Shown piece by piece: positions 39,044 to 47,652 of a stretch of DNA of 64,000 nucleotides. Below the pieces are notes generated by a model, which saw only the letters and a list, made by a program, of their open reading frames with translations, searched no databases and was not told the origin of the DNA. Source of the stretch: Rhodococcus sp. IEGM 1381 (GTDB taxonomy: Bacteria; Actinomycetota; Actinomycetes; Mycobacteriales; Mycobacteriaceae); the NCBI RefSeq assembly GCF_030056795.1, contig NZ_JASHKQ010000002.1:310001-374000 (forward strand). Reading direction: 5' to 3'. Positions within the stretch are counted from its first letter, which is position 1. Every line of letters begins with the position of its first letter. The position numbers were made by a program, and so were the translations under genes.

Positions 39044-39731
39044 ACGATTCACTGTCCAGGGATCGAACGCCCTCGAAGTAGCGGGCCACCACCAGATCGA
39101 CGATTGCTGGATGGACCCCCAACGGCTCACCGAGGCCGTCTGCACCTGCGTCGGCCAAACGATTGTGAAAGAGCCCGCGCGCCAACAGATACGACGCAAC
39201 GAAGATTCGAGCGTGTCCCTCCTCCCGCAGAGCCGACACCGCCTCGGACACAGTGGGGACAGCGGTGGCGACGTACCCGATGCGCACCGGGCCTCTCGCG
39301 ACGTCGGCCAGCATCGCTGATGCTCGAACGTGTTCTGCCAGCGCCCGGGGGTCGGACGACCCTGCGGCGGCGAGCACGATCGAATCGCCTGTGCGCCAAC
39401 CGGCGTCGCGTAACCGATCGAGCATGACCTCAGCGAGTACGGGGTCCGGCCCAAGAGCACGGGTTACCGCGACCGAGGCATGAGCGCTGTCGGCAATTTC
39501 TCGCGGTACGTCGGTGTGGACGTGGTACCCCGACGCCAGGAAGGCGGGAACGACGACCGCCGACTCCGGCGTGTCTCTCAACACCTCGGCCGGGGAAGGT
39601 CCGAGTACGTCGACGAATGCCACACGGGTGGTACCGATCCGGGTCGATACCGCGTCGGCCAGTGCGGCGATCATCTCGACACCACGCGGATTTCGGGTGC
39701 CGTGCGCGACCAGCACCAGCTTCGGTGTCAT
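39000..39731 (-). CDS. CbiX/SirB-type sirohydrochlorin chelatase
   Basis: A 243-residue protein with the duplicated chelatase fold. LVLVAHGTRNPRG carries the metal-site His, and VVVPAFLASGYHVHTDVP the second conserved His pair. The C-terminal repeat has IFVASYLLARGLFHNRL. It would insert iron into sirohydrochlorin to make siroheme, the cofactor of NirB. Its start overlaps the preceding stop (TGATG). The same pairing with a HemD-HTH gene exists as Rv0259c-Rv0260c. Confidence 0.9.
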   Translation of the reverse strand: MTPKLVLVAHGTRNPRGVEMIAALADAVSTRIGTTRVAFVDVLGPSPAEVLRDTPESAVVVPAFLASGYHVHTDVPREIADSAHASVAVTRALGPDPVLAEVMLDRLRDAGWRTGDSIVLAAAGSSDPRALAEHVRASAMLADVARGPVRIGYVATAVPTVSEAVSALREEGHARIFVASYLLARGLFHNRLADAGADGLGEPLGVHPAIVDLVVARYFEGVRSLDSESFSTATEEWSPVRRR

Positions 39732-40942
39732 CAGTACTTTCCCCCGTCTACGACGGCCACACGCGCGTGCACGGCGGGCTCGTCGGTATCACAGTCCGAT
39801 TCGGTCTCGACGTGATCGAGTGCGATCCGATACCCACGCTTGACCACGGTCTGGATCGCCTTCGGCGCGCCGAGAGAGGACCGGAGTCTGGTCATCGCTG
39901 TTTCGACCGCGTGGGTGTCACCTCCCCCACCGGGCAAGGACGCGAGCAAGGCCTCCCGGGAGACGACGCGGCCGGGATTGCGAGCCAGGGTCTTCATCAG
40001 TGCCATTCCGGCCGGCGACACCGTCCGCACTTCACCGTCGACCACCACACATCTGCCGCGGACACTGACCACGTGTCCGCCTGCGTGCAGTCGACCGGTT
40101 CGTCTCGGTAGTTCCTCGGCGATGTGCCGCGCCAGTGCTCCCAAACGCGCCCGCGCGGGCTGTGTGGTGGCCACGTTCAGTTGTTCGAGGGGTGCCGCCG
40201 TCACCGGCCCGACACAGACCGGAAGTACCCGCGTGCGCAGCGATTGCAGCAGGGGTTCGAGCACCCCGTTCTCGTCGGCGCGCATCAGCATCGACGCCAC
40301 CGCGGGTGCCGAGGTGAAGCTGACAGCGTCCAGATCGCCGACGACGACGGCTTCGATCATCCGGTCCATCGGGCCCTGGTCGTCGGGGGCCGTCCAGCGA
40401 TACACCGGTACCGGAACCACTTCGGCTCCAGCACAGCGCAGTACCTCGCAGAAGTCCGGAATCGGCTCCCATTCGGTCGTCGCGCCGTGCAGTTGCACGG
40501 CGATACGTTTGCCTTCGACCCCCTCGGCGAGTAGGTGCTCGAGGACCTCCGCGGAGGATTCGGAGGCGGGCGACCATTCCTCGCGGAGATCGGCGGCCCT
40601 GATCGCGCCGGTTGCCTTGGGGCCGCGGGCCAGCAACCGAGACGCCCCGAGCGCCGAACCGAGTTCTTCTGCCCGCCCCCATCCGTCTGCGGCCTCGACC
40701 CAGCCCCGGAATCCGATCCCCGTGGTGGCGACGGTAATTTCGGGTGGATCCGCAATGATCGCGGCAGTCACGCGTTCCAGCTCGGCATCGTCCGCGAGCG
40801 GGATGATGCGGATCGCGGGGGCATGCATCACGGTTGCTCCCCGCCGCTCGAGCAGAGTTGCGAATTCCTCGGCCCGACGCGACGCCGTGATCCCGACGGC
40901 GAACCCGGCCAGAGGCGTTCCTGCCCCCGCGATTTCGCTCAC
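39731..40942 (-). CDS. HemD-like uroporphyrinogen-III synthase fused to a winged-helix regulator
   Basis: A 403-residue protein equivalent to Rv0260c. Residues 1-265 are HemD-like (GFAVGITASRRAEEFATLLERRGATV, TSAPAVASMLMRA, CVGPVTAAPLE). The C-terminal 100 residues are an OmpR-type DNA-binding domain (GMALMKTLARNPGRVVSREALLASLPG, VETAMTRLRSSLG, VVKRGYRIAL). It may sense the tetrapyrrole route and control nitrite assimilation rather than act as an enzyme. The GTG overlaps the nirD stop (GTGA), so it is the third gene of the nir operon. Confidence 0.9.
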   Translation of the reverse strand: MSEIAGAGTPLAGFAVGITASRRAEEFATLLERRGATVMHAPAIRIIPLADDAELERVTAAIIADPPEITVATTGIGFRGWVEAADGWGRAEELGSALGASRLLARGPKATGAIRAADLREEWSPASESSAEVLEHLLAEGVEGKRIAVQLHGATTEWEPIPDFCEVLRCAGAEVVPVPVYRWTAPDDQGPMDRMIEAVVVGDLDAVSFTSAPAVASMLMRADENGVLEPLLQSLRTRVLPVCVGPVTAAPLEQLNVATTQPARARLGALARHIAEELPRRTGRLHAGGHVVSVRGRCVVVDGEVRTVSPAGMALMKTLARNPGRVVSREALLASLPGGGGDTHAVETAMTRLRSSLGAPKAIQTVVKRGYRIALDHVETESDCDTDEPAVHARVAVVDGGKY

Positions 40943-41316
40943 GTAGAGCCGCCGCGGACGAGCACGACACCCTCGACGCAGGAGACCTCGAAGGATCCGA
41001 GACCGACCTCCACATCGTCGAGGCAGCGCCCGTCGACCAAGGAGAAGACCTGCTTGAGCAACGGCGATGCGACCGTGGGCTCGCCACCGCGGTCGCCCAC
41101 GAGGCCGCGCGACATCACCGCTGCGCGTCCGAACGGATCGATGTTGCCCACCGCGAACAGTCGTCCGTCGTCGAGCAGAAACAGCGCCGCTTGGGTGCCG
41201 CCGCGCAGGAGCACCGCTACCCCGCGCCCCGGAATCAGCGTGTCGTGTGTGCAGGCCGGGGTCCACTCTCGCGAAAGATCGTTCGGTACCGATGTAAGGG
41301 AATCGATGACAGTCAT
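40939..41316 (-). CDS. nirD: Assimilatory nitrite reductase small subunit NirD
   Basis: A 125-residue Rieske-like protein, partner of NirB in reducing nitrite to ammonia. GVAVLLRGGTQAALFLLDDGRLFAVGNIDPF is the N-terminal fold. SPLLKQVFSLVDGRCLDD is conserved. The iron-sulfur Cys/His ligands of true Rieske proteins are absent, as is normal for NirD. It has an AGGAGGTACGCC site before the ATG. A 115-base gap separates it from nirB. Confidence 0.93.
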   Translation of the reverse strand: MTVIDSLTSVPNDLSREWTPACTHDTLIPGRGVAVLLRGGTQAALFLLDDGRLFAVGNIDPFGRAAVMSRGLVGDRGGEPTVASPLLKQVFSLVDGRCLDDVEVGLGSFEVSCVEGVVLVRGGST

Positions 41317-41431
41317 GGCGTACCTCCTGGTCAGCTATTTGACGCTGCTCGTGTTTCTAGGCCGTTAAGTCGCGATTACTCACCTGTGCACATGCGCTCA
41401 GTTTCGTGACCTGCCGGTTGTCAGGATCACC

Positions 41432-43927
41432 TCACGCGCCGATACGCGGCATTCCCATCAATACGGGGACCTTGCGGGCTCCGGACTCGTCGAACGCGAT
41501 GGTGGGATCGGCCTCGCTCGGGGCATTGACGAACGAGACGAATCGACCGAGCTTCTCGTCGTCCTCGAGCACGCCTGCCCACTCGTCCTTGTAGCCGGCG
41601 ACGTGGCGCTCCATGTCGGCTTCGAGTTCCGCACCGATGCCGAGTCTGTCGTCGCACACGACGGCTTTGAGATGATCGAGTCCCCCGTCGAGCGACTCGA
41701 GCCACGGAGCGGTCCGTTGCAGTCGATCTGCGGTGCGGACGTAGAACATCAAGTAGCGGTCGATGAAGCTGACCAAGGTGGCATCGTCGAGGTTGGAGGC
41801 GAGCAACTGAGCATGCTTGGGTGACTGCCCGCCGTTTCCGCCGACGTAGAGGTTCCAACCACCCTCGGTCGCGATGATTCCGACGTCCTTGCCGCGGGCC
41901 TCGGCGCACTCGCGCGCACAGCCCGAGACACCGAACTTGATCTTGTGCGGGGACCTCAGCCCTCGATATCGGTTCTCGAGGTCGACGGCCATCCCCACCG
42001 AGTCCTGCACGCCGTAGCGGCACCAGCTGGATCCGACGCAGCTCTTGACCGTCCGCAGCGACTTCCCGTACGCCTGGCCCGATTCCATGCCTGCGTCGAC
42101 GAGGCGCTTCCAGATCGCAGGCAGCTGCTCGACGCGGGCACCGAACATATCGATGCGCTGTCCGCCGGTCACCTTGGTGTAGAGCCCGAAATCGCGAGCG
42201 ACCTCGCCGATGACGATGAGCTGTTCGGGCGTGCACTCGCCGCCGGGCATCCGCGGGACCACCGAGTACGTGCCGTTCTTCTGGATGTTGGCCAGGAAGT
42301 GATCGTTGGTGTCCTGCAGCGAGGCCTGCTCGCCGTCAAGAATGTGATCGGACGACGTCGACGCGAGGATCGATGCGACGACGGGCTTGCAGATGTCGCA
42401 GCCGGTTCCGCTGCCGTACTTGGCGATCAGCGACGAGAAGGTGCGTGTGTTCGTCGCCCGAACGATCTCGAACAGCTCGGCCCTGGATTGAGAGAAGTGC
42501 TCGCACAACGACTTCGAGAGCACCACCCCGGATGCCGCCAACAACGACTTGATGGACGGCAGACATCCGCCACAGGTGGTGCCTGCGGTGGTGCAGCTCT
42601 TCACAGCCGCCAGATCGCAGGCTCCGTCGGCGATCGCCGAGCAGATGGCGCCCTTGTTCACGCCGTTGCAGGAGCAGATCTCGGCGTCGTCGGGCAGCGC
42701 ACCGATACCGACCTGTTCGGCTGCCGGTGAGATGAGGGCTCCTGGGTCGCCGGGCAATTCTCGTCCGACGAGCGGACGCAGCAGCGAGTACGCGGAAGCG
42801 TCGCCGACGAGGATGCCGCCGAGGAGAGTCTTCGCATCGTCGGTCACGACGAGCTTGGCGTACGTCCCCTTGGGCGCATCACTGAACACCACCTCGAGAG
42901 CACCCGGAGTGGCCGCCATCGCGTCGCCGAAGCTCGCGACATCGACGCCCATGAGCTTGAGTTTGGTGGACATGTCGGCACCCGGGAATTGCGCCGCGCC
43001 GCCGAGCAATCGGTCGGCCACCACCTCTGCCGTCGAGTATCCAGGGGCAACCAGGCCGTAGCATCGACCCTCGACTGCGGCACACTCGCCGATCGCGAAT
43101 ACGGCGGGATCGGATGTAGTGCAACCGATGTCGACCATGATGCCGCCGCGCTCGCCGACCTCGAGGCCACTCTCGCGAGCCAGCCGATCCTGGGGACGCA
43201 CACCGGCCGAGAACACCAACAGAGCGGCGTCGATGGTGCTGCCGTCGCTCAGCTCGACCGTCAGGCCGGCGCTGTCGTTCTCGGATATCGACGATGTACC
43301 GACTCCCACATGGACGTTCAGCCCGAGTTCGGTGACCAGACGAGCCAACAGCGCGCCTCCGCCCTCGTCGACCTGCAGCGGCATCAATCGTGGAGCGAAC
43401 TCGATGACGTGCGGGGTCATGCCCATCTTCTGCAGCGCGTTTGCCGCTTCGAGACCGAGTAGACCTCCGCCGACGACGACCCCCACCGCACCAGGACCCG
43501 CTGCGTCCGCCCGGGCACGGATCTTGTCCAGGTCGTCGAGGGTCCGGTAGACGAAGCAGGCAGGTAGATCGTGCCCGGGGATCGGCGGCACGAACGGATA
43601 GGACCCGGTGGCGAGCACGAGCGCGTCGTACTCGACCGTGTCGCCCGCGGACGTCTCGACGGTCCGGTGGTCACGGTCGATGCGATCGGCACGCACTCCG
43701 GTGCGCATCTCGACGAGTCTGTCACCGGGATAGTCGTTACCCGCCAGCGCCAGCTCCTTGTGGTCCCAGGCACCGACGTAGGACGACAGGCCCACTCGGT
43801 CGTACGCCGGCAACGCTTCCTCGCAGAGGACCGTGACCTTCCACTCGGCCGCCTCGTCGCGCGCACGCAACGCTTCGACGAATCGGTGCCCGACCATTCC
43901 ATGACCTACCACTACCGCGTTCTTCAT
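41432..43927 (-). CDS. nirB: Assimilatory NAD(P)H nitrite reductase large subunit NirB
   Basis: An 831-residue flavin, siroheme and [4Fe-4S] enzyme. The N-terminal FAD/NAD domains carry VVVGHGMVGHRFVEAL, GVVVGGGLLGLEAANALQ and FAIGECA. The BFD-like [2Fe-2S] module holds ICSCNGVNKG and CGGCLPSIK. The C-terminal nitrite/sulfite reductase repeats end with the siroheme/cluster cysteines in KSCVGSSWCRYG and GVSGCARECAEARGKD. The ATG at 43927 has GGAAGGA upstream. It lies 60 bases after narK on the same strand. Confidence 0.97.
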   Translation of the reverse strand: MKNAVVVGHGMVGHRFVEALRARDEAAEWKVTVLCEEALPAYDRVGLSSYVGAWDHKELALAGNDYPGDRLVEMRTGVRADRIDRDHRTVETSAGDTVEYDALVLATGSYPFVPPIPGHDLPACFVYRTLDDLDKIRARADAAGPGAVGVVVGGGLLGLEAANALQKMGMTPHVIEFAPRLMPLQVDEGGGALLARLVTELGLNVHVGVGTSSISENDSAGLTVELSDGSTIDAALLVFSAGVRPQDRLARESGLEVGERGGIMVDIGCTTSDPAVFAIGECAAVEGRCYGLVAPGYSTAEVVADRLLGGAAQFPGADMSTKLKLMGVDVASFGDAMAATPGALEVVFSDAPKGTYAKLVVTDDAKTLLGGILVGDASAYSLLRPLVGRELPGDPGALISPAAEQVGIGALPDDAEICSCNGVNKGAICSAIADGACDLAAVKSCTTAGTTCGGCLPSIKSLLAASGVVLSKSLCEHFSQSRAELFEIVRATNTRTFSSLIAKYGSGTGCDICKPVVASILASTSSDHILDGEQASLQDTNDHFLANIQKNGTYSVVPRMPGGECTPEQLIVIGEVARDFGLYTKVTGGQRIDMFGARVEQLPAIWKRLVDAGMESGQAYGKSLRTVKSCVGSSWCRYGVQDSVGMAVDLENRYRGLRSPHKIKFGVSGCARECAEARGKDVGIIATEGGWNLYVGGNGGQSPKHAQLLASNLDDATLVSFIDRYLMFYVRTADRLQRTAPWLESLDGGLDHLKAVVCDDRLGIGAELEADMERHVAGYKDEWAGVLEDDEKLGRFVSFVNAPSEADPTIAFDESGARKVPVLMGMPRIGA

Positions 43928-43988
43928 TGCGGGTCCTTCCGAATTTGCGTTGCCGTGCAGAGTTTTTCGTGCGTCCAACGAGAGTGCG

Positions 43989-45476
43989 TCAGACGGCTAC
44001 CGGTGCGTCGGCAGCGGCAGAGCTGGTCTTGCGCAGGTAGATCGCCCAGGTGACGATCGCGCACACGATGTAGAAGCCGAGGAACACCCAGAACGCGGTC
44101 GTCGCGGACTTCGCAGTGCCCGAGTACGACGCTCTCAGAACCAGATTGATTCCGACGCCGCCGAGCGCGCCGATCGCACCGGCAATACCGATGAGAGCAC
44201 CGGACATCTTGCGCGACCAGTGCTGCTGCTCGTCGACCGTCATACCCTGCAGCGCAACCGATTTTGCGGCGAAGATGGCCGGGATCATTTTGTAGACCGA
44301 TCCGTTGCCCAGGCCCGAGAGCAAGAAGAGTGCGATGAATCCGATGACGAAGAGCACCATGACCGTGCCGCTGGCCGCGCCGGGCGTCGAGTCGTCCCAG
44401 GTACTGGCCGCGACCAGAATTCCGGTGGCGAACGTCATGGCCACGAACGTGTACAGGGTGATCTTGCCGCCGCCGATCTTGTCTGCGAGCTTGCCGCCGA
44501 ACGGCCGCGACAGCGATCCCAGCAACGGTCCGATGAAGGCGATCTGAGCGGCCTGCAGCGATGCCTGCGCCTGAAGCGCAGGGGTTGCCGGGGCCCCGTC
44601 GGTGAGTCCGGCGAGGAAGTTGATCTGCAGCACCTGGCCGAACGCGAAACTGAAGCCGATGAACGAGCCGAAGGTACCGATGTAGAGGAAGGCGATCCAC
44701 CACGCATCGGAGAACTTCAGCACGTCGATCATGGAGCGGCCGTTGGTCTTCTGGTTGTCGAGATTGTCCATGTACAACGCGGCACCGACGGCGGCGCCCG
44801 CGATGAACACGAGATATACGGCGCAGACGATCTCGGGCGCGGTGTTGCCGATGGTGGCGATGACGAGCAACCCGATGAGCTGGATGACGGGCACGCCGAT
44901 GTTGCCGCCGCCTGCATTCAGTCCGAGCGCCCAACCCTTTTCGCGCTGGGGATAGAACGCGTTGATGTTCGTCATGGAGGATGCGAAGTTGCCGCCGCCG
45001 AGGCCGGCGAACGCCGCCACGATGATGTACGTGGTGTACGACGCCGGGTTCAGCATGAAATACATCGTCAGCACCGTCGGAATCAGCAGCACCAATGCGC
45101 TGAAGATGGTCCAGTTTCGCCCACCGAACTTGGCGGTGGCGAACGTGTAGGGAATCCGCAGGATGGCACCGACGAGGGTGGGAACGGCAACGAGGAAGAA
45201 CTTGCCCGCTGCATCGATGCCGTAGACCGACAACGGCATGAACAGCACCATCACCGACCAGATCGACCAGATCGAGAAACCTACGTGCTCGGCGACGACC
45301 GACCAGATCAGGTTGCGCTTGGCGATCTGCTTGCCGCCTGCTTCCCAGGCCTCGACGTCCTCGGAGTTCCAGTGCGCAATGTGATGGTCGACGGAAACAG
45401 GAACGGTTCCGGGGGGAACGGGCGCGGTGGTCGCTGAGCCGGCGTCTGCCGAAGCGCTACGAGAAAGGCTGGTCAC
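43989..45476 (-). CDS. NarK-type nitrate/nitrite transporter
   Basis: A 495-residue major facilitator with about 12 membrane helices. The nitrate-porter signatures AGLGGGNFASSMTNINAFYPQREKG and GIAGAIGALGGVGINL are split across the two halves. It is likely to import nitrate or exchange it for nitrite, feeding NirBD downstream. The GTG at 45476 is supported by AGGAGG eight bases upstream; a start 15 codons earlier has no such site. It is the first gene of the narK-nirB-nirD-hemD-cbiX run. Confidence 0.94.
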   Translation of the reverse strand: MTSLSRSASADAGSATTAPVPPGTVPVSVDHHIAHWNSEDVEAWEAGGKQIAKRNLIWSVVAEHVGFSIWSIWSVMVLFMPLSVYGIDAAGKFFLVAVPTLVGAILRIPYTFATAKFGGRNWTIFSALVLLIPTVLTMYFMLNPASYTTYIIVAAFAGLGGGNFASSMTNINAFYPQREKGWALGLNAGGGNIGVPVIQLIGLLVIATIGNTAPEIVCAVYLVFIAGAAVGAALYMDNLDNQKTNGRSMIDVLKFSDAWWIAFLYIGTFGSFIGFSFAFGQVLQINFLAGLTDGAPATPALQAQASLQAAQIAFIGPLLGSLSRPFGGKLADKIGGGKITLYTFVAMTFATGILVAASTWDDSTPGAASGTVMVLFVIGFIALFLLSGLGNGSVYKMIPAIFAAKSVALQGMTVDEQQHWSRKMSGALIGIAGAIGALGGVGINLVLRASYSGTAKSATTAFWVFLGFYIVCAIVTWAIYLRKTSSAAADAPVAV

Positions 45477-45618
45477 GTGTGGCCTCCTGATCGGTGTGTG
45501 AACCGAACATAGGAAAGCCATGTTGCCGCGGCGCTGCGTGCGGTGACTCGAAAGATTAACTTGGTCTCACCCGCGCCGGCGTCACGACGTGAGCTGAAGC
45601 GTCACCATTCGCCGAGCG

Positions 45619-46860
45619 TCACCAGGTGTCTTCGAGCATCCGCGGTCGGCAGCACAGAAACCCGCCGACCAGCAGCACCGCCACACATCCGGTCAACAGA
45701 ACCAGCGGAAGTCCCCAGCCCCCGGACTCGGTGTGCAACAAGCCGAACAAAATCGGCCCGGTCGAGGACACCACATAACCCAGCCCCTGGGTGAACCCCG
45801 ACAGCGAGGACGATCCCGCCGCGGTACGAGTCCTGAGGTTGATCAGCGTGAGCGACATCGGAAAGGTCATCGTGCCGAGTCCTATCAGGCACACCCACAG
45901 CACCGTCCCGGACGCAGGAGACCAGTGCAGACCGGAGAAGCCGCCGAAATAGCAGACCGCGGCGACAATAACGAGGCCGAACGGATTGCGCATCTTCGCG
46001 CACAGAGTCGGAGTAGCCAATGACGTGATGAGGCCCATCGCACCGAATGCAGCGACAGAAGCACCGGCCAAGCCTTCGCCGATGCCCGAGTCGATCAACA
46101 GGGTCGGCAACCAGGTGAGCATCGAGTACGTGATCAGCGACGTCATCGCGAACATCATGACCATTCCCCACGCCATCGAGGAGCGGTGAATCCGACCGAC
46201 GTGCCGGGTGTGCACAGCCGCCGAACCCGCCTCGGCCGAGGTGTCCTTCGTGTCGCGACCGCGTCTAGCGATCACGACCCCGAGCCACGGCAGTGCTGCG
46301 GCAACTCCGACGATTGCCCATACTCCGATGGAGACCCGCCACCCGTGGGCGTCCGCGACCGGAACCGCCAGCAGCGGCGGAATCATCGTGCTGATCTGCA
46401 TCGTGCAGATATAGATGGTGCTGACCAACGCGAGTCGATCCGAGAAGTACCGCTTCACCAGAGGCGGGATGACGACGTTCCCGATGCCCATACCAGCGAG
46501 CGCGATCGCGGACAGCGCGAGCAACGATGCGGTATTCGGCGCGAATGCCCGACTCGCCATGCCCACGGTGGTGAGCGCCATGGCCAACAGCGCTGCTCGC
46601 TCGAGGCCGGTGCGCTTGGCCAGAAAAGGCGTGGCCAAGCCGAAGACCGCGAACATCGCCGGCGGCAGCATCCCGACGATGCCGATCACGGAATCTCCGA
46701 ACTGCAGATCCGCAGCGATCCTGCCGAACAACGGGCTGATGGACGTCACTGCAGCGCGCAGTGTCAGCGCGGAAAGAACGATGGCGGCGAATACCAATAT
46801 GCGGCCGCGGACGAGCGAAGTGCCGGTCGGGGTGATCTCGGAAACGGTAGGCGCACTCAC
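45619..46860 (-). CDS. CynX/NimT-type MFS transporter
   Basis: A 413-residue, 12-helix major facilitator. LTLRAAVTSISPLFGRIAADL in the first helix and the PPLVKRYFSDRLALVSTIY segment resemble the CynX/NimT group, which exports or imports cyanate, nitroimidazoles and similar small anions. The substrate is unknown. It starts with GTG and is divergent from the GntR regulator, with only 30 bases between them. A palindrome in that gap suggests direct regulation. Confidence 0.9.
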   Translation of the reverse strand: MSAPTVSEITPTGTSLVRGRILVFAAIVLSALTLRAAVTSISPLFGRIAADLQFGDSVIGIVGMLPPAMFAVFGLATPFLAKRTGLERAALLAMALTTVGMASRAFAPNTASLLALSAIALAGMGIGNVVIPPLVKRYFSDRLALVSTIYICTMQISTMIPPLLAVPVADAHGWRVSIGVWAIVGVAAALPWLGVVIARRGRDTKDTSAEAGSAAVHTRHVGRIHRSSMAWGMVMMFAMTSLITYSMLTWLPTLLIDSGIGEGLAGASVAAFGAMGLITSLATPTLCAKMRNPFGLVIVAAVCYFGGFSGLHWSPASGTVLWVCLIGLGTMTFPMSLTLINLRTRTAAGSSSLSGFTQGLGYVVSSTGPILFGLLHTESGGWGLPLVLLTGCVAVLLVGGFLCCRPRMLEDTW

Positions 46861-46873
46861 TACGCAATCATAG

Positions 46874-46888
46874 GATGACCGGATCATC
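46874..46888. promoter_or_regulatory. Palindromic operator between MFS gene and GntR regulator
   Basis: GATGA-CCGGA-TCATC has perfect 5-bp arms. It fills half of the 30-base gap between the divergent starts, ending two bases before the regulator GTG, and would block both promoters when bound. Confidence 0.5.
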
Positions 46889-46890
46889 GG

Positions 46891-47652
46891 GTGCAAAGCA
46901 TTACTATCGACCGCGAAACGTTCACAGCCCGAGGAGCCCACGTGCGGCAGGTCCAGCGATCGAGCCTGATAACCCAGGTCACCGCACAGTTGCGCGACGA
47001 GATCACGTCGCAGCGATGGCCGGTGGGCACCCGCATCCCCACCGAGCCAGAACTGTGCGAGATCACCGGCACCGGTCGCAACACCGTTCGCGAAGCGGTC
47101 CAAGCTCTCGTGCACGCCGGCATGGTCGAGCGCAGGCAGGGTTCGGGCACCTTCGTCATGACCTGCTCCGACCTCGGCGGCACCCTGGGTAAGTACTTCT
47201 CGGACGCCCGGCACCGCGACGTCACCGAACTCCGCGAGACACTCGAGGTCACTGCGGCTGCGCTCGCCGCGGACCGACGCGACGACGAGGACATCCGGGT
47301 CATGCTGGGCGCGCTGAAGGATCGCAACACGGCGTGGTCGGACGAGACCCCACTGGCGGACGCGGTCCGGATCGACGCGCACCTGCACCGCGCCATCGTC
47401 GCAGCAAGCCACAACGCTATCTATCTGGAGTTCTACGACTCATTGCTTCCGGTGATCCACGAGGCGATGAGGGACCATGTCCTCGATCACGACGACGACT
47501 ACGTTGCCGAGCACACCGCTCTGGTCGACGCAGTCATCGACGGTGACGCCACCCGCGCGACGGATGCCGCCCGATCACTGTTCCACGAACTGTCCGAACC
47601 CCCAGCTCGCGCAGCGGAATTCACAGCTCCCGCAGCGGAATTCACAGGATGA
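46891..47652 (+). CDS. FadR-subfamily GntR transcriptional regulator
   Basis: A 253-residue regulator. Winged helix: SLITQVTAQLRDEITSQRWPVGTRIPTEPEL, TGTGRNTVREAVQALVHAGMVERRQGSGTFV. The C-terminal helical FCD domain has RIDAHLHRAIVAASHNAIYLEFY and HTALVDAVIDGDATRATDAAR, with Asp and His residues that usually bind a metal. The last codons contain a duplication of GCAGCGGAATTCACAG that yields a repeated AAEFT. It probably controls the divergent MFS gene. The GTG at 46891 may be leaderless; a GTG at 46942 is the alternative. Confidence 0.9.
   Translation: MQSITIDRETFTARGAHVRQVQRSSLITQVTAQLRDEITSQRWPVGTRIPTEPELCEITGTGRNTVREAVQALVHAGMVERRQGSGTFVMTCSDLGGTLGKYFSDARHRDVTELRETLEVTAAALAADRRDDEDIRVMLGALKDRNTAWSDETPLADAVRIDAHLHRAIVAASHNAIYLEFYDSLLPVIHEAMRDHVLDHDDDYVAEHTALVDAVIDGDATRATDAARSLFHELSEPPARAAEFTAPAAEFTG

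Noticed and set aside
43950..45437. Long plus-strand ORF of 495 codons
   Set aside because: It is an antisense shadow of the narK-type gene, Arg/Glu/Asp-rich and without a fold pattern; the minus-strand frame encodes a clear transporter.
45477..45618. GlnR box before the narK-nir run
   Set aside because: GTTAA-N6-GAGTC resembles a GlnR half-site pair only weakly; not listed as a feature.
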